This document shows positions 5,182-5,275 of a stretch of 5,275 bases of DNA, in pieces. The notes below the pieces were generated by a model, which saw only the letters and a list, made by a program, of their open reading frames with translations, had not been told where the DNA came from and ran no database searches. The DNA comes from JAWXVD01 sp044425705. Lineage in GTDB: Bacteria; Bacillota; Clostridia; Lachnospirales; Lachnospiraceae. The translations under genes and the position numbers were made by a program. The number at the start of each line of letters is the position of its first letter. Within the stretch, counting starts at the first letter, position 1. The stretch covers positions 1 through 5,275 of the forward strand of contig JAWXVD010000183.1 of the NCBI GenBank assembly GCA_044425705.1, written 5' to 3'.

Positions 5182-5275
5182 TATAGACAAGCCAAAATGG
5201 CAAGAACCTGCTACACTTGAATGTCTTCAGATTGTTCGATATAATGACATTATACTAAAGAAAGAAAAAAGGTTT
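5182..5275 (+). CDS. Unrecognised partial open frame running off the right edge
   Basis: Right of the glycosyltransferase breakpoint, one plus-strand frame stays open to the window end. It reads VIDKPKWQEPATLECLQIV and then RYNDIILKKEKRF, with charged and hydrophobic residues alternating as in a folded protein. No start codon or ribosome binding site is visible, so it would be an internal fragment joined here by rearrangement. I do not recognise the family. The minus-strand frames of the same stretch contain stops. Confidence 0.3.

Noticed and set aside
1..5275. CRISPR array, tRNA, rRNA or riboswitch
   Set aside because: I found no regularly spaced repeats, no cloverleaf-like or rRNA-like sequence and no recognisable riboswitch core on reading both strands by eye.

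Overview
The window is AT-rich (about one-third G+C by eye) and uses strong AGGAGG-type ribosome binding sites. Its gene families (AbiEi/AbiEii, ISL3, IS200/IS605, a Wzx-type flippase, a family 2 glycosyltransferase) fit a low-GC Bacillota, probably of the Clostridia. The species cannot be named from the sequence. The whole window looks like accessory, rearranged DNA: two genes look intact and nearly everything else is a fragment or a pseudogene.

Left part (1-1762, + strand): a type IV toxin-antitoxin operon of the AbiE class. An AbiEi/DUF6088-like antitoxin (296-997) has a good promoter (TTGACA, 17 bp, TATATT), and a perfect 9-bp inverted repeat overlaps the -35 box, a plausible operator for autorepression. 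The toxin gene abiEii (978-1689) overlaps the antitoxin by 20 bp but is dead. One base is missing from a T run just before the conserved SEDID motif. A large internal deletion has also fused the SAMHSA region to the RHALC region through a stretch of 15 or so bases that reads sensibly in both frames. The antitoxin is therefore an orphan.

Middle and right part (1745-5180, - strand): remains of a surface-polysaccharide locus. It holds a full-length 445-residue Wzx/MOP-family flippase (1745-3082) and the C-terminal 200 residues of a family 2 glycosyltransferase (4572-5180) that has lost its N-terminus at a breakpoint near 5180. Between them lies a graveyard of transposons: an ISL3 transposase broken into several reading frames (3237-4179) and the C-terminal half of an IS200/IS605 TnpA (4276-4569). 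The TnpA has lost its catalytic tyrosine and carries a stop at the glutamine of the YxxxQ motif. A relic of about 100 bases that weakly resembles the biotin-carboxylase part of pyruvate carboxylase lies at 3143-3259. Beyond 5181 a short plus-strand open frame runs off the window edge and was not recognised.

How the genes work together: the flippase and glycosyltransferase belong to one pathway (assembly and export of lipid-linked surface glycan). The transposon remnants explain how that cluster was cut up. The toxin-antitoxin pair faces the flippase tail to tail and appears to be an independent module. I see no complete undescribed system. The most informative signals are the decay history of abiEii and of the two transposases, and the candidate AbiEi operator.
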